In this document: positions 9,681-17,885 of the stretch, piece after piece | Numbering within the stretch: the first letter of the stretch is position 1 | How the letters are laid out: each line of letters starts with the position of its first letter | Assembly: GCA_047602575.1 (NCBI GenBank) | Contig: JASGGY010000005.1 | Coordinates: forward strand, 1-64,000 | Reading direction: 5' to 3' | DNA length: 64,000 nt | From: UBA1366 sp047602575 | GTDB lineage: Bacteria > Bacillota > Clostridia > Oscillospirales > Ruminococcaceae | Translations under genes and position numbers: made by a program | Notes under the pieces: model-generated | Told to the model about the DNA's origin: nothing | Databases searched by the model: none | Seen by the model: the letters and a program-made list of their open reading frames with translations, nothing else

Positions 9681-10973
9681 ATGAATATCAGGAAGATTTT
9701 TGCAAACGGTGTTGACGAGCTGGAGTTTTTTGACCAGCTTGACGAGCGCAACAGCGAAACCGACAAGCGCGTTTCGCAGGTTGTTACCGAAATCATTGAC
9801 AACGTCCGCGCAAACGGCGATCGGGCGGTGAAGGAATACACGCTTAAATTCGACGGCAAGCTGCCGGCTTATTACGAAGTTCCGCGCGATGTGATCAACG
9901 ACGCGCTCAGTGAAGCAGACCGTGATTTTGTGGACGCGCTGTTAAACGCGGTGGAAAACATCACGGCGTTTCACAGCAAGCAAAAAACACAGAGCTTTGC
10001 CGACACGAAGAAAAACGGCGTGATTCTGGGGCAGAAGGTACGCGGGCTGGCGCGGGTGGGGATTTATGTGCCCGGCGGAACGGCTGCGTATCCGTCGTCG
10101 GTGCTGATGAACGCTGTTCCGGCGAAAATCGCGGGTGTTGAGGAAATCATCCTCGTTACCCCGCCGCTCAAGGACGGCACGCCGAACAAGGACATTCTCG
10201 TCGCGGCGGCGGTATGCGGCGTGGACAGAATTTTTCTTTCCGGCGGCGCACAAGCCGTTGCCGCACTCGCATACGGCACAGAGCAGATTCCGAAGGTGGA
10301 TAAAATCGTAGGACCCGGCAACATCTACGTGGCGACGGCGAAAAAGCTGCTCTACGGCGTGGTGGACATTGATATGATTGCCGGACCGAGCGAAATTCTG
10401 GTGCTTGCCGACCACAAGGCGAACCCGAAGTACATCGCTGCGGACATGATGGGGCAGGCGGAGCATGACGTGCTTGCGTCGGCAATCCTCGTGACGACGA
10501 GCGAGCGCATCGCCGACGAAACGGCGGAGGAGCTTGAGCGCCAGATCAAAACGCTTTCGCGCCAGAACATCATCGAGCAATCCCTGCGCGATTTCGGCGC
10601 GATGATCATCTGCGAATCAAAGCAGCAGGCGGTGGAAATCGCCAATCGCCTTGCGCCCGAGCACCTCGAGGTTATGTTTGAAAACCCGATGGAATACATC
10701 GGGCAGATCGACAACGCCGGCTCGGTTTTTCTGGGTGCGTTTGCCCCTGAAGCACTCGGGGATTATTACGCGGGTCCCAACCACGTTCTCCCGACGAGCG
10801 CGACGGCGCGGTTCTTCTCGCCGCTGTCGGTCAACAGCTTTGAGAAAAAAATGAGCTATATTTATTACACGAGCGACGCCTTACGCGACGCAAAGGAAGA
10901 TATTGTCACAATCGCCGACCGTGAGGGCTTCTCTGCACACGCCCAGTCGGTGAAGATCCGGTTTAGTCTGTAA
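9681..10973 (+). CDS. hisD: histidinol dehydrogenase
   Basis: HisD is the zinc and NAD enzyme that oxidises L-histidinol to L-histidine in two steps. It has 430 residues from the ATG at 9681, which follows GGGAGA; an ATG at 9666 is in frame but lies within the ribosome site. Recognisable blocks are VGIYVPGGTAAYPSS, VDKIVGPGNIYVA, AGPSEILVLAD, the zinc-binding MGQAEHD and AGPNHVLPT. The TAA stop lies inside the first TGTAAAG-N8-CTTTACA palindrome, so transcription leaving hisD passes straight into that element. Confidence 0.97.
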   Translation: MNIRKIFANGVDELEFFDQLDERNSETDKRVSQVVTEIIDNVRANGDRAVKEYTLKFDGKLPAYYEVPRDVINDALSEADRDFVDALLNAVENITAFHSKQKTQSFADTKKNGVILGQKVRGLARVGIYVPGGTAAYPSSVLMNAVPAKIAGVEEIILVTPPLKDGTPNKDILVAAAVCGVDRIFLSGGAQAVAALAYGTEQIPKVDKIVGPGNIYVATAKKLLYGVVDIDMIAGPSEILVLADHKANPKYIAADMMGQAEHDVLASAILVTTSERIADETAEELERQIKTLSRQNIIEQSLRDFGAMIICESKQQAVEIANRLAPEHLEVMFENPMEYIGQIDNAGSVFLGAFAPEALGDYYAGPNHVLPTSATARFFSPLSVNSFEKKMSYIYYTSDALRDAKEDIVTIADREGFSAHAQSVKIRFSL

Positions 10974-10990
10974 AGCTAAATCGCTTTACA
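10969..10990 (+). promoter_or_regulatory. palindrome TGTAAAG-N8-CTTTACA, copy 1
   Basis: The 22-bp palindrome has perfect 8-bp arms (TGTAAAGC and GCTTTACA) and contains the hisD stop codon. It is the first of four copies around hisC. It could be a protein operator or an RNA hairpin; the sequence alone does not decide. Confidence 0.7.
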
Positions 10991-11046
10991 CATGATACAT
11001 GCCGGCTGCACAGCTTTTTGCTTTTCAAAAAGCTGCGGGACACCGT

Positions 11047-11074
11047 AAAACCGCCTAAATGCGCGGTTTTCTGA
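11047..11074 (+). terminator. weak terminator-like hairpin between hisD and hisC
   Basis: AAAACCGC, an 8-nt loop and GCGGTTTT form a stem ending in a short T run. A second perfect 10-bp hairpin without a T run (CAGCTTTTTG, loop, CAAAAAGCTG) lies just before it at 11011-11035. Confidence 0.45.
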
Positions 11075-11099
11075 ATCGATGCAAAAATCGGAGCGCATA

Positions 11100-11121
11100 T
11101 GTAAAGTTATTACACTTTACA
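11100..11121 (+). promoter_or_regulatory. palindrome TGTAAAG-N8-CTTTACA, copy 2
   Basis: Perfect 8-bp arms (TGTAAAGT and ACTTTACA), placed 3 bp before the AAAAGGAG ribosome site of hisC. Its position fits either an operator blocking transcription or an RNA hairpin affecting initiation. Confidence 0.7.
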
Positions 11122-11139
11122 CGAAAAGGAGCGAAGCCC

Positions 11140-12210
11140 ATGTACAAACTCAACGCCAAGCTCGAAAAGCTTGTGCCATACGACCCGATTCAGGGCGACT
11201 ACCGCATCCGGTTGGATGCCAACGAGAGCTTTTTTGACGCAAACACGGTGCTGGGCGAAAAAATTGCGCGCGCGGTTGCGGCGATCCCGCTCAACCGCTA
11301 TCCCGACCCGTATGCGGCGGGCACGGTGGCGGCGTTCGCGGCGTTTTACGGGGTCAATCCCGCGCTCGTCACAGCCGGAAACGGTTCGGACGAGCTGATC
11401 AGCATAATCACCAGCACGTTTCTTGAAAAGGGAGACAAGCTGGCGGTGCTGTCCGCGGACTTTTCGATGTATGCGTTTTACGGCGCGATTTATGAAAACA
11501 AGCCGCTGGTGTTCCCGAAAAACGCCGACCTGACAGTGGATGTTGACAAGCTTGCGGCGTTTTGCACGGAGGAAAACGTCAGGATGCTGATATTCTCCAA
11601 TCCCTGTAATCCCACATCGCTGGGCATTGACCGCGCGGCGATCCGGCGGCTGCTGGGCGGCGTGCCGGCGCACTGTCTGGTGGTGCTGGACGAGGCGTAT
11701 ATGGACTTCTGGACGGAAACGATGCTAGACGAGATGGAAGATTACAGCAATTTGATCATCCTGAAAACCTGCTCAAAGGCCGTCGGGATGGCTGCGGTGC
11801 GGCTGGGCTTCGCCGTCGCAGGGAAATCCATCACCCGCGCCCTGAAGGCGGTGAAATCCCCCTACAACACCGACGCGATTTCCCAGACACTGGGCGAGCT
11901 GATTTTTCAAGAGCAGGCGCTTCTGCGCGCTAAAACGGCGGAGCTGACGGCTTCCCGCGCGCAGCTCTACGCGGCGGTGCGGGCGATTGCCGAGCAGACG
12001 GGCATCTTTGAAACCGTCTATGAGTCAGTGACGAATTTTGTGTTTGCCAAAACTGCTTACGCGGATGAGATTTTTCAGTTCCTGCTTGACAACTCTGTCG
12101 CCGTGCGGAAATTTGACGGATTTCTGCGCATCACGGCAGGCTCCCAGCAGGAAAACGCAGTGTTCATTCAGCTGCTTGCGGAAGCGGCGGAGCGCTTTTC
12201 TGTAAAGTGA
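11140..12210 (+). CDS. hisC: histidinol-phosphate aminotransferase
   Basis: HisC is the PLP enzyme that transaminates imidazole acetol phosphate with glutamate. The 356-residue protein starts at the ATG after AAAAGGAG; the longer frame beginning at 11059 would read through the palindrome and has no ribosome site. It is a fold-type I aminotransferase with the N-terminal RLDANES motif, the ESNP-like block FSNPCNPTS, D-E-A-Y and the PLP lysine K213 in CSKAVGMAAVRLGF. It is isolated from hisD and hisB by hairpins and by paired palindromes, so it may be separately regulated. Confidence 0.96.
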   Translation: MYKLNAKLEKLVPYDPIQGDYRIRLDANESFFDANTVLGEKIARAVAAIPLNRYPDPYAAGTVAAFAAFYGVNPALVTAGNGSDELISIITSTFLEKGDKLAVLSADFSMYAFYGAIYENKPLVFPKNADLTVDVDKLAAFCTEENVRMLIFSNPCNPTSLGIDRAAIRRLLGGVPAHCLVVLDEAYMDFWTETMLDEMEDYSNLIILKTCSKAVGMAAVRLGFAVAGKSITRALKAVKSPYNTDAISQTLGELIFQEQALLRAKTAELTASRAQLYAAVRAIAEQTGIFETVYESVTNFVFAKTAYADEIFQFLLDNSVAVRKFDGFLRITAGSQQENAVFIQLLAEAAERFSVK

Positions 12211-12222
12211 AAAAGCTTTACG
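12201..12222 (+). promoter_or_regulatory. palindrome TGTAAAG-N8-CTTTACG, copy 3
   Basis: The third copy has one mismatch in the last base and contains the hisC stop codon, just as copy 1 contains the hisD stop codon. The spacing between copies 3 and 4 (101 bp) resembles that between 1 and 2 (131 bp). Confidence 0.6.
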
Positions 12223-12237
12223 CATCAATGCAAATCG

Positions 12238-12275
12238 CCGAAAAATCCCGTAAATTAAGGGACTTTTCGGTTTTT
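12238..12275 (+). terminator. intrinsic terminator after hisC
   Basis: A 12-bp stem with one mismatch (CCGAAAAATCCC and GGGACTTTTCGG, 9-nt loop) is followed by TTTTT. Confidence 0.8.
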
Positions 12276-12301
12276 CCAAAGCGGGATAAATACGTCAAAT
12301 G

Positions 12302-12323
12302 TGTAAAGCGAAATAACTTTACA
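12302..12323 (+). promoter_or_regulatory. palindrome TGTAAAG-N8-CTTTACA, copy 4
   Basis: Perfect arms, extended by a G and C pair on the outside, located upstream of the AAAGGACGG ribosome site of hisB. Confidence 0.7.
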
Positions 12324-12346
12324 CCACTCGAAAGGACGGAAACCAT

Positions 12347-12928
12347 ATGAGAACGGCTGAAATCAAACGGAAAACCCGCGAAACGGACATCGAGCTTTTT
12401 CTCAAGCTTGACGGCGCGGGAAAAGTAACCATTGACACAGGGCTCGGGTTCTTTGACCATATGCTGACAGCGCTCGGCGTTCACGCGGGCTTTGATTTAC
12501 AGATCAGCACATCGGGCGATCTGCATGTTGACGGCCACCACACCGTCGAGGACACGGGTATTGTGCTTGGGCAGGCGTTCGCGAAGGCGATCGGTGACAA
12601 GGCGGGCATCGCGCGGTACGGAAGCTTCTACATCCCGATGGACGAGGCGCTGGGCTTCTGCGCGCTCGACATCAGCGGTCGTCCGTTTCTGGCGTTTGAC
12701 GCGAAATTTCCGGAGGAGCGCACGGGCGATTTCGACACCTGTCTGACCGAGGAATTTTTCCGTGCGTTTGCGTTCAACGCGGGGATCACGCTGCACATCA
12801 AGGCGCTCGCCGGCGCGAACAGCCACCACATCATCGAGGCGCTGTTCAAGGCGGTCGCCCACGCGCTGAAAGCGGCGGTGAAACGAAACGGCGGCGAAGT
12901 GCTTTCCACAAAAGGAGTGCTGGCATGA
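12347..12928 (+). CDS. hisB: imidazoleglycerol-phosphate dehydratase
   Basis: HisB is the manganese enzyme that dehydrates imidazole glycerol phosphate. It has 193 residues, the monofunctional form without a histidinol-phosphatase domain. The duplicated metal-binding signature is visible in GFFDHML, DGHHTVED and GANSHHIIEA. It starts after AAAGGACGG and overlaps hisH by four bases (ATGA), so the two genes are translationally coupled. Confidence 0.97.
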   Translation: MRTAEIKRKTRETDIELFLKLDGAGKVTIDTGLGFFDHMLTALGVHAGFDLQISTSGDLHVDGHHTVEDTGIVLGQAFAKAIGDKAGIARYGSFYIPMDEALGFCALDISGRPFLAFDAKFPEERTGDFDTCLTEEFFRAFAFNAGITLHIKALAGANSHHIIEALFKAVAHALKAAVKRNGGEVLSTKGVLA

Positions 12929-13533
12929 TTGCGATTGTCGATTACGGCGCGGGGAATATTTTCAGCGTAAAAAACGCGCTGGACTTTCTCGGGCTGGAAA
13001 ACAAACTGACGAACCTGCCCGCCGATCTGGAAGCGGCGGACGGCATCATTCTGCCCGGCGTGGGCGCGTTTCCGTGGGCGATGAAAATCCTCACGGCGAG
13101 CGGTCTTGTGCCGACGATCAAAGAACAGGCAGCAAAAAAGCCATTCCTCGGCATCTGCCTTGGGATGCAGCTGCTGTTTGAAAAAGGCTACGAGTTCGAG
13201 GAATGTACAGGGCTGGGGCTGATTCCGGGCTATGTGGACAAAATCGTCGAGCCTGCGCTTGCCGTGCCGCATATGGGCTGGAACAAGCTCGAACACAACC
13301 GCGACTGCCCGCTGCTTGACGGCATTGGAAATGACGCGTATGTGTACTTTGTACATTCCTATAAGGCATTTTGCGAGGAGAAAAATCTGTGCGCGTTCGT
13401 GTCCTACGGCAACCGCGTTCCGGCGCTGGTGAGCGATGGAAAAACCGTGTTCGGCGCGCAGTTCCACCCCGAAAAAAGCGGCGAAACTGGCATGAAAATC
13501 CTGCGGAATTTCGCCGCGCTGACAAGCGTTTAA
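12925..13533 (+). CDS. hisH: imidazole glycerol phosphate synthase, glutaminase subunit
   Basis: HisH is the class I glutamine amidotransferase that feeds ammonia to HisF to make IGP and AICAR. It has 202 residues with the catalytic triad C78 (GICLGMQ), H181 and E183 (FHPEKSG). Its partner hisF is not adjacent: it lies 4.3 kb downstream, after six accessory genes. In the usual order hisA and hisF follow directly. Confidence 0.97.
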   Translation: MIAIVDYGAGNIFSVKNALDFLGLENKLTNLPADLEAADGIILPGVGAFPWAMKILTASGLVPTIKEQAAKKPFLGICLGMQLLFEKGYEFEECTGLGLIPGYVDKIVEPALAVPHMGWNKLEHNRDCPLLDGIGNDAYVYFVHSYKAFCEEKNLCAFVSYGNRVPALVSDGKTVFGAQFHPEKSGETGMKILRNFAALTSV

Positions 13534-13542
13534 CACGATATT

Positions 13543-13583
13543 CACCGTGCAATTCCGCCTGCGGCTTGTGCGGTGTCGTTTTT
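13543..13583 (+). terminator. intrinsic terminator after hisH
   Basis: A long imperfect stem starts CACCGTGCAA and closes TTGTGCGGTG, with an inner CCGC-CT-GCGG hairpin, followed by GTTTTTG. It would end the hisBH transcript before the accessory genes. Confidence 0.65.
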
Positions 13584-13600
13584 GAAGGGACAGAAAGTGA

Positions 13601-14023
13601 GTGAATGAAATGAATATTTGGAAGCTGATGTATGAAAGCGCATCAAAAGTCCACCGAGACAGAACCATTTCGCCGTTCGTGGAAGCCGGCGGAGTCGCAG
13701 CGGCGGTGCTGACGGCGGATGGCAATATTTATGTCGGCGTCTGCATTGACACGTGCAGCTCGCTCGGGATATGCGCGGAGCGCAACGCGATTGCGAATAT
13801 GATCACCCACGGCGAAAGTAAGATCAAACGGGTGCTTGCCATTATGCCGGACGGAAAAGTCGGTGCGCCCTGCGGCGCGTGCCGCGAGCTGATGATGCAG
13901 CTCGACAAGAACAGCCGCGACATCGAAATCCTGATGGATTACGATACGATGGAATCGGTGAAGCTCGGCTCGCTCTGCCCAAGCTGGTGGACGGAGGAGC
14001 GGTTCGGGAATGCGGAAGTCTAA
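13601..14023 (+). CDS. cytidine deaminase-like protein
   Basis: This 140-residue zinc hydrolase of the cytidine/deoxycytidylate deaminase superfamily has the catalytic C58-A59-E60 motif (CAERNA) and the second zinc pair C91 and C94 (PCGACRE). It therefore resembles homotetrameric Cdd or blasticidin-S deaminase, and the substrate cannot be told from sequence. GTG at 13601 is 10 nt after AAGGGA; an ATG at 13610 is the alternative. It is the first of the accessory genes that separate hisH from hisF. Confidence 0.85.
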   Translation: MNEMNIWKLMYESASKVHRDRTISPFVEAGGVAAAVLTADGNIYVGVCIDTCSSLGICAERNAIANMITHGESKIKRVLAIMPDGKVGAPCGACRELMMQLDKNSRDIEILMDYDTMESVKLGSLCPSWWTEERFGNAEV

Positions 14024-14090
14024 GCGAGTGCGGGCTATATTTTTAGAATCGGTTACAAATTAAAGCGATTATGAAAAATCGGGAGCAGAC

Positions 14091-14564
14091 ATGAAAAAAT
14101 GGAAACTGTATGAATGGTCGGTCATTGTATTTTTTCTCGTTGTACCGCTTTGTGCGGCGATGATTGAGATGAAAGTTTCAAGTCCGGATGCGGCGATGGC
14201 AGATGTTATCTTCAAGTGGTTTGTGTTCAGCGGAATCGGCTTGCGACTCGGCAGTGCCGGGATAAAGCAGATTTTTCAGCCGGGCTTTACCGCGCGGGAG
14301 ATTTTCGGCATCAGCGACGAAAAAGCAGGAGCGCTTGTCCGCGAGATCGGTTGCTCGAATATCTGCTTTGCCGTGATTGCGCTGTTGTCAGTGCATTTTG
14401 GCGGGTTCAGAGAGCCTGCGGCTGTGTGCGGAGGGCTCTATTTCGGGCTTGCCGGGCTGCTGCACATTTTTAAGCGTGGGAAAAATGCGGACGAAAAATT
14501 CGCAATGGTGTCTGATGGTTTCGTTTTTATTGTATTATTGGCACTGATGATCTTGGTTCGCTGA
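14091..14564 (+). CDS. small integral membrane protein of unknown function
   Basis: A 157-residue protein with four hydrophobic segments, at about 8-28, 42-62, 93-112 and 137-156. It faintly resembles the DUF6790 group, which I cannot confirm. There is no signal peptide cleavage site and no catalytic motif. It starts with ATG after GGGAGC, downstream of the deaminase gene and probably cotranscribed with it. Confidence 0.7.
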   Translation: MKKWKLYEWSVIVFFLVVPLCAAMIEMKVSSPDAAMADVIFKWFVFSGIGLRLGSAGIKQIFQPGFTAREIFGISDEKAGALVREIGCSNICFAVIALLSVHFGGFREPAAVCGGLYFGLAGLLHIFKRGKNADEKFAMVSDGFVFIVLLALMILVR

Positions 14565-14596
14565 CGTGTTTGGCTAAATAAAGGGGTGGAGCGCGA

Positions 14597-15004
14597 ATGT
14601 GTTATTTTCTTTACGGCGGAATAAATGACGACGTGGATGCAAGCGATTACGCAGCGATTATGTCGGGGAGAAATTTTAAGTTCGCCAAAGGCGATGAGGA
14701 CGTTGTAAACCGCGGTGTTACCGCGTGCAACCCGGCTTACCGAATTACCGAAAATTACTGCGACTGCGAAACCGCAATCGGCGAACACAATGCCGACAGC
14801 GGTGAAATTCGCGAACTGGCTGAATTGATTCACGCGCTGCGCAAGGCGCGGTGGATCAAATATGTACTGCTCTCAAAAAACTGGTGGGAGAATTCAAATG
14901 AAACTGTTGAATGCGTTCATATTGATGAGATAGATCCGGCGCAGTATCTGGCGGACATTGCCGACAATTGCCTTTATAAAATTTATTTGTATCAAACAAC
15001 CTGA
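14597..15004 (+). CDS. conserved hypothetical protein, 135 aa
   Basis: I do not recognise the family. The protein begins MCYFLYGG, has a central Cys pair (YCDCETAIGEH) and a positively charged helix (ELIHALRKARW), and is soluble, with an acidic C-terminal half. The ATG lies 9 nt after GGGGTGGAG. It sits in the group of accessory genes between hisH and hisF. Confidence 0.7.
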   Translation: MCYFLYGGINDDVDASDYAAIMSGRNFKFAKGDEDVVNRGVTACNPAYRITENYCDCETAIGEHNADSGEIRELAELIHALRKARWIKYVLLSKNWWENSNETVECVHIDEIDPAQYLADIADNCLYKIYLYQTT

Positions 15005-15106
15005 CGCTATTCTTGCGCATCCTATACAGGCAGTTAGAAAATACATCCCTGAACGAAGGGAAACGGCTGATTTATCTTAAAAACATATCAATAAACGGAG
15101 GACGTT

Positions 15107-15577
15107 ATGCCTGATAATGCCAATACAAACTGGTGCCAGTCGGTCACGGCTGTTGTGATCAGGGACGGAAAGGTTCTGCTCGCGCGGCACACCTATGGCA
15201 GCGGTGCGGGCAAGTTGATTGTGCCCGGCGGCTATCTCAACTTCGGCGAAACGCCGCAGGAGGCGCTGCAAAGAGAGTATCTGGAGGAAACCGGCGTTGT
15301 GATTGCGCCGCGTAATGTGATTGCGGTGCGGTTTAACGCGCACGACTGGTATGTCGCATTTTCGGCGGATTACGTTTCGGGCGAAGCGCGCTCAGACGGC
15401 GACGAAAACAGTGAGGTTGTGTGGATGGACACAAACGAAGCGCTTCTGCGCGACGATGTGGCGAACCTGACGAAAAAGCTGATTGAAGCGGCACAGAGCG
15501 GCAGTCGCGGACTGGAACCCGCGGAATACAACAGCAAAGAGCGCAACGGAAAAAATCAGCTTTTCAGCATGATTTAG
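15107..15577 (+). CDS. NUDIX hydrolase
   Basis: A 156-residue NUDIX protein that would hydrolyse a nucleoside diphosphate linked to another group using Mg2+. The NUDIX box is complete (GGYLNFGET, then REYLEETGV, residues about 43-66) in the usual beta-sheet context. A C-terminal extension of about 25 residues is low in complexity. The ATG follows CGGAGG. The substrate is unknown. Confidence 0.9.
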   Translation: MPDNANTNWCQSVTAVVIRDGKVLLARHTYGSGAGKLIVPGGYLNFGETPQEALQREYLEETGVVIAPRNVIAVRFNAHDWYVAFSADYVSGEARSDGDENSEVVWMDTNEALLRDDVANLTKKLIEAAQSGSRGLEPAEYNSKERNGKNQLFSMI

Positions 15578-15637
15578 AATTTTCAAATTGCAATTTTTAC
15601 GGAATCATCTAGCAAAAAAATACCGGAGGGAGCAAAC

Positions 15638-16015
15638 ATGACAATTGAAAAACAGGTGCGAAACGGCGTTGAAATCGCGGTTTGTCACAGCGATGAAATT
15701 GTGATCAGCGACGTTCGCTCGGCGCTGGATTTTGCGATGGATACGGCGTATCAGACTGGCTGCACCAACATCGCGGTGAACAAAGCGGCGCTGTGCAGAG
15801 ATTTTTTTATCCTTAGCACCGGACTCGCCGGGGAGATCATGCAGAAATTTGTCAACTACCACATCCGCTTTGCGGTGATCGGTGATTTTTCGGAATTCAC
15901 AAGCAAGCCGCTCCGCGATTTTTTCTGTGAAACCAACAAAGGCACACACATCTTTTTTGTCGCAAGCGAAGCGGAAGCCGCGGAGAAATTTATACGTGCG
16001 GCACAGATGGATTGA
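15638..16015 (+). CDS. DUF4180 family protein
   Basis: A 125-residue protein matching the DUF4180 pattern: an N-terminal strand region, then CRDFFILSTGLAGEIMQKFVNY followed by RFAVIGDFS and a conserved SKPLRDFFCETNKG block. The function is unknown; in other Firmicutes these genes lie near small regulators. It has a strong CGGAGGGAG ribosome site, and its G+C resembles the core genes. Confidence 0.8.
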   Translation: MTIEKQVRNGVEIAVCHSDEIVISDVRSALDFAMDTAYQTGCTNIAVNKAALCRDFFILSTGLAGEIMQKFVNYHIRFAVIGDFSEFTSKPLRDFFCETNKGTHIFFVASEAEAAEKFIRAAQMD

Positions 16016-16092
16016 CCGTAGGGTGCGATGAACCGGTGCGCCGTGAATTCCACCATAAAACACATATCATTTTAAGAAAAGAGGATGGATGA

Positions 16093-16875
16093 ATGCCGGT
16101 CACCAAAGGATTAGAATGGACTTTTAACACGCAAGCGCAGAAATATGAAAAAATGCGCCCCGGATATGTCCCGGCGCTGTACGAAGATATGTTCAGATAT
16201 AGTCCGATTGACAGCACAAGCAATGCAATCGAGATCGGAATCGGTGGGGGACAGGCAACTCTCCCGATTTTGGAAACAGGATGTAAGGTGACTGCCGTTG
16301 AGTGCGGTGAAAATCTGGCTGAATTATGCCGCCGGAAATTCGCGAGGTTTTCTGATTTTACGGTCATAACAGCAAAGTTTGAAGATTTCGTGTGCGAAAA
16401 GAATTCCTGTGATCTTATTTATTCAGCGTCAGCCTTTCACTGGATACCGGAAGAAATCGGATATGTAAAGGTTTTTAAGCTGCTAAAAAGCGGCGGTGCA
16501 TTTGCGCGTTTTGCCAATCACCCGTATAAAGACAAAGGCAGAGAAGAAATACACGATGCGATGCAAAAAATTTATGCTGTATATATGCCGGAGGGGCTGA
16601 TACCCAATGAGTACAGCGAAGATGATGCAAGAGAACGTGCGGAAATTGCGGGTAAGTACGGCTTTGTGGATATTTGTTATCGATTGTATCACAGAACCAG
16701 AACATTTACGGCAAAAGAATACATCGAACTGCTCGGTACCTATTCCAACCATATTGCCATCGAGGAAAAGCGCAGAAAAATCTTCTTTTCAGAAATTGAA
16801 GAAGTCATCGAGCATTACGGCGGAAAAATCACGATGTATGATACCATTGATTTACAGCTTGCAAGAAAACCGTAA
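16093..16875 (+). CDS. class I SAM-dependent methyltransferase
   Basis: A 260-residue Rossmann-fold methyltransferase. Motif I is AIEIGIGGGQATL (about 42-54), followed by the acidic VTAVECGENL and by SAFHWIPE, which resembles the ubiquinone-biosynthesis or small-molecule methyltransferase group. The substrate is unknown. The start follows AAGAGGATGG. The gene is more AT-rich than the his genes and just precedes the duplicated hisF start, so it may have arrived in the same rearrangement. Confidence 0.88.
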   Translation: MPVTKGLEWTFNTQAQKYEKMRPGYVPALYEDMFRYSPIDSTSNAIEIGIGGGQATLPILETGCKVTAVECGENLAELCRRKFARFSDFTVITAKFEDFVCEKNSCDLIYSASAFHWIPEEIGYVKVFKLLKSGGAFARFANHPYKDKGREEIHDAMQKIYAVYMPEGLIPNEYSEDDARERAEIAGKYGFVDICYRLYHRTRTFTAKEYIELLGTYSNHIAIEEKRRKIFFSEIEEVIEHYGGKITMYDTIDLQLARKP

Positions 16876-16912
16876 GGGTATTTACAACGAAAGCGCAGTG
16901 ATTAATCTAAAT

Positions 16913-16952
16913 AATAAACCGCAAAAAAGAATTCTATGCTTTCCAAACGAAT
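16913..16952 (+). repeat. decayed copy of the hisF leader and start
   Basis: Forty bases match 17863-17902, the hisF ribosome site and first codons, with five mismatches. Here the reading frame runs MLSKRMNK and then hits a stop, whereas real HisF begins MLAKRIIPC. The ribosome site is also destroyed (GGAG became AAAG). The two copies flank the carbamoyltransferase gene as a direct repeat. Confidence 0.8.
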
Positions 16953-17003
16953 GAATAAGTAATGGCATTATTGTTTTATAGAATCAGAAAGAATGTGATT
17001 GAT

Positions 17004-17834
17004 ATGCGCGGATTGATTCGTCTGAATGACTACACAAAAGCTGAAATATCTGAAATTTTTCAGATTGCCGATATGTTGTGTGTCGGTGCATATTCTGACG
17101 AACTTCGGGGAAAAACAATTGCTTTATTTTTTCCTCTGTCAAGTATACGCACAAGGATTACATTTGAAAAAGGCATACACCAACTGGGCGGGCAGTCTAT
17201 CCTGTTTCCGCCGGAAAGCCTCGATAAAAAAGAAAGCATTCAGGATGTTGCGGGATATCTGAATAACTGGTGCGATGCCGTTGTAATCAGACATAAAAAC
17301 ATAGAGGTGCTTCATGAGTTTCGCAAATATGCTGACTTCCCTGTATTCAATGCGATGACTGACAGCAATCATCCCTGCGAAATTCTTTCTGACCTTTATG
17401 CTTTATCAAAGTGTCGGAGGGATTTTCTGAATGATCAATATCTCTTTTGCGGTGCAAGAGGAAATATTGGTCTTGCATGGAAAGAAGCTGCGGAGGTACT
17501 GCATTTTTCGCTCACGCAGTGCTGTCCCGCAGGATATGAAATTCCCGGAATTCCGGTGCAGCATGATTTACGTGCGGCGATAGCGGGAAAGGATATCATT
17601 TGTACGGATTCTTTGCCGGAAGCATGCTTAGCTGATTTTAAGCAATATCAAATAACAAAGGAAATCATGGAATTGGCAAATCAAGCTGCGCTTCTTAATC
17701 CATGCCCGCCATTTTTTCGGGGAGAAGAGGTTTCTGCGGATGTCATTGACAGCCCGTATTTTGTCGGGTACACATTTAAGCGTAACCTGATTGAAGTGCA
17801 GCAGGCTGTCATGATTTTCGGGCTTATAAAATAA
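17004..17834 (+). CDS. aspartate/ornithine carbamoyltransferase family protein, atypical
   Basis: About 276 residues from the ATG at 17004 (another ATG at 16962 adds 14). It has the two-domain transcarbamylase fold: the carbamoyl-phosphate loop reads SIRTRITFEKG where the family has S-T-R-T-R, the HPCQ block reads HPCEILSDL, and the late motif is NPCPPFFRGEE, closer to the HPGPxxRG of aspartate transcarbamylases than to the HCLP of ornithine enzymes. These changes make the amino substrate uncertain. The AT-rich gene is flanked by a 40-bp direct repeat of the hisF start, a sign of later insertion. Confidence 0.8.
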   Translation: MRGLIRLNDYTKAEISEIFQIADMLCVGAYSDELRGKTIALFFPLSSIRTRITFEKGIHQLGGQSILFPPESLDKKESIQDVAGYLNNWCDAVVIRHKNIEVLHEFRKYADFPVFNAMTDSNHPCEILSDLYALSKCRRDFLNDQYLFCGARGNIGLAWKEAAEVLHFSLTQCCPAGYEIPGIPVQHDLRAAIAGKDIICTDSLPEACLADFKQYQITKEIMELANQAALLNPCPPFFRGEEVSADVIDSPYFVGYTFKRNLIEVQQAVMIFGLIK

Positions 17835-17885
17835 GTATAACGCCTAACTTTCTGTTCCAATAAATAAACCGCAAAGGAGAATTAT

